Position numbers and translations under genes: made by a program
Source: an uncultured Muribaculaceae bacterium
GTDB taxonomy: Bacteria > Bacteroidota > Bacteroidia > Bacteroidales > Muribaculaceae
DNA length: 7,258 nt
Assembly: GCA_910584125.1 (NCBI GenBank)
Contig: CAJTXU010000013.1
Location: 1 to 7,258, forward strand
Direction: 5' to 3'
Shown here: piece after piece, positions 6,482 to 7,258 of the stretch
How positions within the stretch are numbered: the stretch's first letter is position 1
Layout of the letters: every line of letters begins with the position of its first letter
The notes under the pieces: model-generated
The model's input: the letters and a program-made list of their open reading frames with translations, nothing else
Told to the model about the DNA's origin: nothing
Database searches by the model: none

Positions 6482-7069
6482 ATGAAATCCGATATAGTAC
6501 TCGCTGGCGTCGGCGGCCAGGGAATCCTCACGATAGCCACAATACTCGGGGCAGCCGCCCTGCAGGAGAACCTCTATCTCAAACAGGCCGAGGTGCACGG
6601 CATGAGCCAGCGCGGCGGCGACGTCCAGTCGAACCTGCGCCTCAGCTCGCGCCCCATCCATTCAGACCTCATCCCGCTCGGAGGCGCCGACCTCATCGTG
6701 TCGCTCGAGCCGATGGAGGCCCTCAGATACCTCCCCTTCCTGTCGAAGCAGGGATGGATCGTGACCAACTCCGTGCCTTTCGTCAACATCGACAACTATC
6801 CCGAGATGTCGGCGATCGAAGAGGAGCTCTCGCGCCACGGCAACGTGATCCGCTTCGACATGGAGGCCATGGCCAAGGAAGTCGCGACGGCCCGCAGCTC
6901 CAACCTCGTGCTGCTCGGCGCCGCCTCCCCCTTCATCGAAATAGCCCCCGAGAAGATCGAGGAGGCCATCCGCGCCCTCTTCATCCGCAAGGGCGAGAAG
7001 GTGGCCGAGTCGAACATCGCCGCCTTCCGCGCCGGCCGCGCCCGCGCCCTCGAGCTGAAGGATAAGTAA
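6482..7069 (+). CDS. iorB: Indolepyruvate ferredoxin oxidoreductase, beta subunit
   Basis: This 195-residue protein is the pyruvate-ferredoxin-oxidoreductase gamma-type subunit that pairs with IorA. Visible signatures are the N-terminal GVGGQG (9-14) and QAEVHGMSQRGGDVQSNLR at about 37-55, which is highly conserved in IorB. Length is normal for the family. The frame is open from 6395, overlapping iorA, but homologues start at the ATG at 6482, so this start is used; the 44-base gap to iorA is A-rich and has no Shine-Dalgarno site. It is cotranscribed with iorA. Its last codon and stop (AAG TAA, then A) also form the first, in-phase unit of the heptad array that follows. Confidence 0.95.
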   Translation: MKSDIVLAGVGGQGILTIATILGAAALQENLYLKQAEVHGMSQRGGDVQSNLRLSSRPIHSDLIPLGGADLIVSLEPMEALRYLPFLSKQGWIVTNSVPFVNIDNYPEMSAIEEELSRHGNVIRFDMEAMAKEVATARSSNLVLLGAASPFIEIAPEKIEEAIRALFIRKGEKVAESNIAAFRAGRARALELKDK

Positions 7070-7149
7070 AAAGTAATAAGTAAGTAAGAAGTAAGAAGTA
7101 AGAAGTAATACGGTCCGCGCGAAAAACTTGATAACAAAGTAATAAGTAT
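7064..7149 (-). repeat. 7-bp tandem array, unit CTTACTT (AAGTAAG on plus strand)
   Basis: On the plus strand the units AAGTAAA (7064-7070, covering the end of iorB), AAGTAAT and AAGTAAG run in one phase to 7084. After a 4-base partial unit, two AAGTAAG and one AAGTAAT run from 7089 to 7109. A 27-base unrelated stretch intervenes, then AAGTAAT and a shortened AAGTAT occur at 7137-7149. The array is less regular than its neighbour, with one slipped phase. Confidence 0.85.
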
Positions 7150-7151
7150 CA

Positions 7152-7258
7152 CTCTATGCTTAATGCTTAATGCTTAATGCTTAATGCTTAATGCTTAATG
7201 CTCAATGCTTAATGCTTAATGCTTAATGCTTAATGCTTAATGCTTAATGCTTAATGCT
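7152..7258 (+). repeat. 7-bp tandem array, unit CTTAATG (at least 14 copies, runs off window)
   Basis: A degenerate unit CTCTATG (7152-7158) is followed by 14 contiguous heptads from 7159 to 7256 and two further bases at the window edge. All are CTTAATG except the seventh, CTCAATG (7201-7207). There are no spacers between units. Bases 7070-7258 hold no gene, and no terminator for iorAB is visible before the window ends. Confidence 0.97.

Noticed and set aside
7152..7258. CRISPR array
   Set aside because: Units are 7 bp and directly contiguous, with no spacers and no cas genes in the window.

Overview
The window looks like chromosomal DNA from a GC-rich member of the Bacteroidales. Several points support this. 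Three independent promoters fit the Bacteroidetes sigma pattern (TTTG, 20 bases, TAnnTTTG). Starts lack Shine-Dalgarno sequences and have A-rich leaders. One gene encodes the HU-CCDC81/SPOR architecture typical of that phylum. Coding DNA is clearly GC-rich, while the spacers are AT-rich. A gut lineage such as Muribaculaceae or Alistipes is plausible, but that is a guess from composition and gene content.

Layout. Positions 1-274 hold a minus-strand tRNA cluster transcribed in the order Gly(GCC), Leu(GAG), Gly(GCC); the last Gly copy is cut by the window edge. Its promoter is at 318-349. Positions 415-1434 (minus) encode a probable inner-membrane protein with two N-terminal HU-CCDC81 domains, one transmembrane helix and a C-terminal SPOR domain. 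Its promoter overlaps a perfect 13-bp inverted repeat. Positions 1618-4502 (minus) are a two-gene operon: dsbD, a transmembrane thiol-disulfide reductase with all three cysteine pairs, and an exported TPR protein whose GTG start overlaps the dsbD stop by four bases. A 312-base divergent spacer follows. Positions 4815-7069 (plus) are iorA and iorB, the two subunits of indolepyruvate (aryl-pyruvate) ferredoxin oxidoreductase. From 7070 to the end there is no gene, only tandem repeats.

How the genes work together. IorA and IorB form one cytosolic enzyme that interconverts aryl-pyruvates and aryl-acetyl-CoA using ferredoxin electrons. IorA here stops before the ferredoxin-like C-terminal domain of the archaeal enzyme. 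DsbD carries electrons from the cytosol to periplasmic thiol proteins; the coupled TPR protein is likely periplasmic and may act in the same envelope process. The HU-CCDC81/SPOR protein would link a cytoplasmic HU-fold module to peptidoglycan.

The least explained signal is a set of three different 7-bp tandem arrays in the non-coding DNA. Read on the appropriate strand, all three have the form CTTANNN (CTTAGGT, CTTACTT, CTTAATG). Two begin at or within a base of a stop codon, and two carry the same variant, CTTA to CTCA, in one unit. I know of no described family matching this, although heptanucleotide short tandem repeats are known in cyanobacteria.
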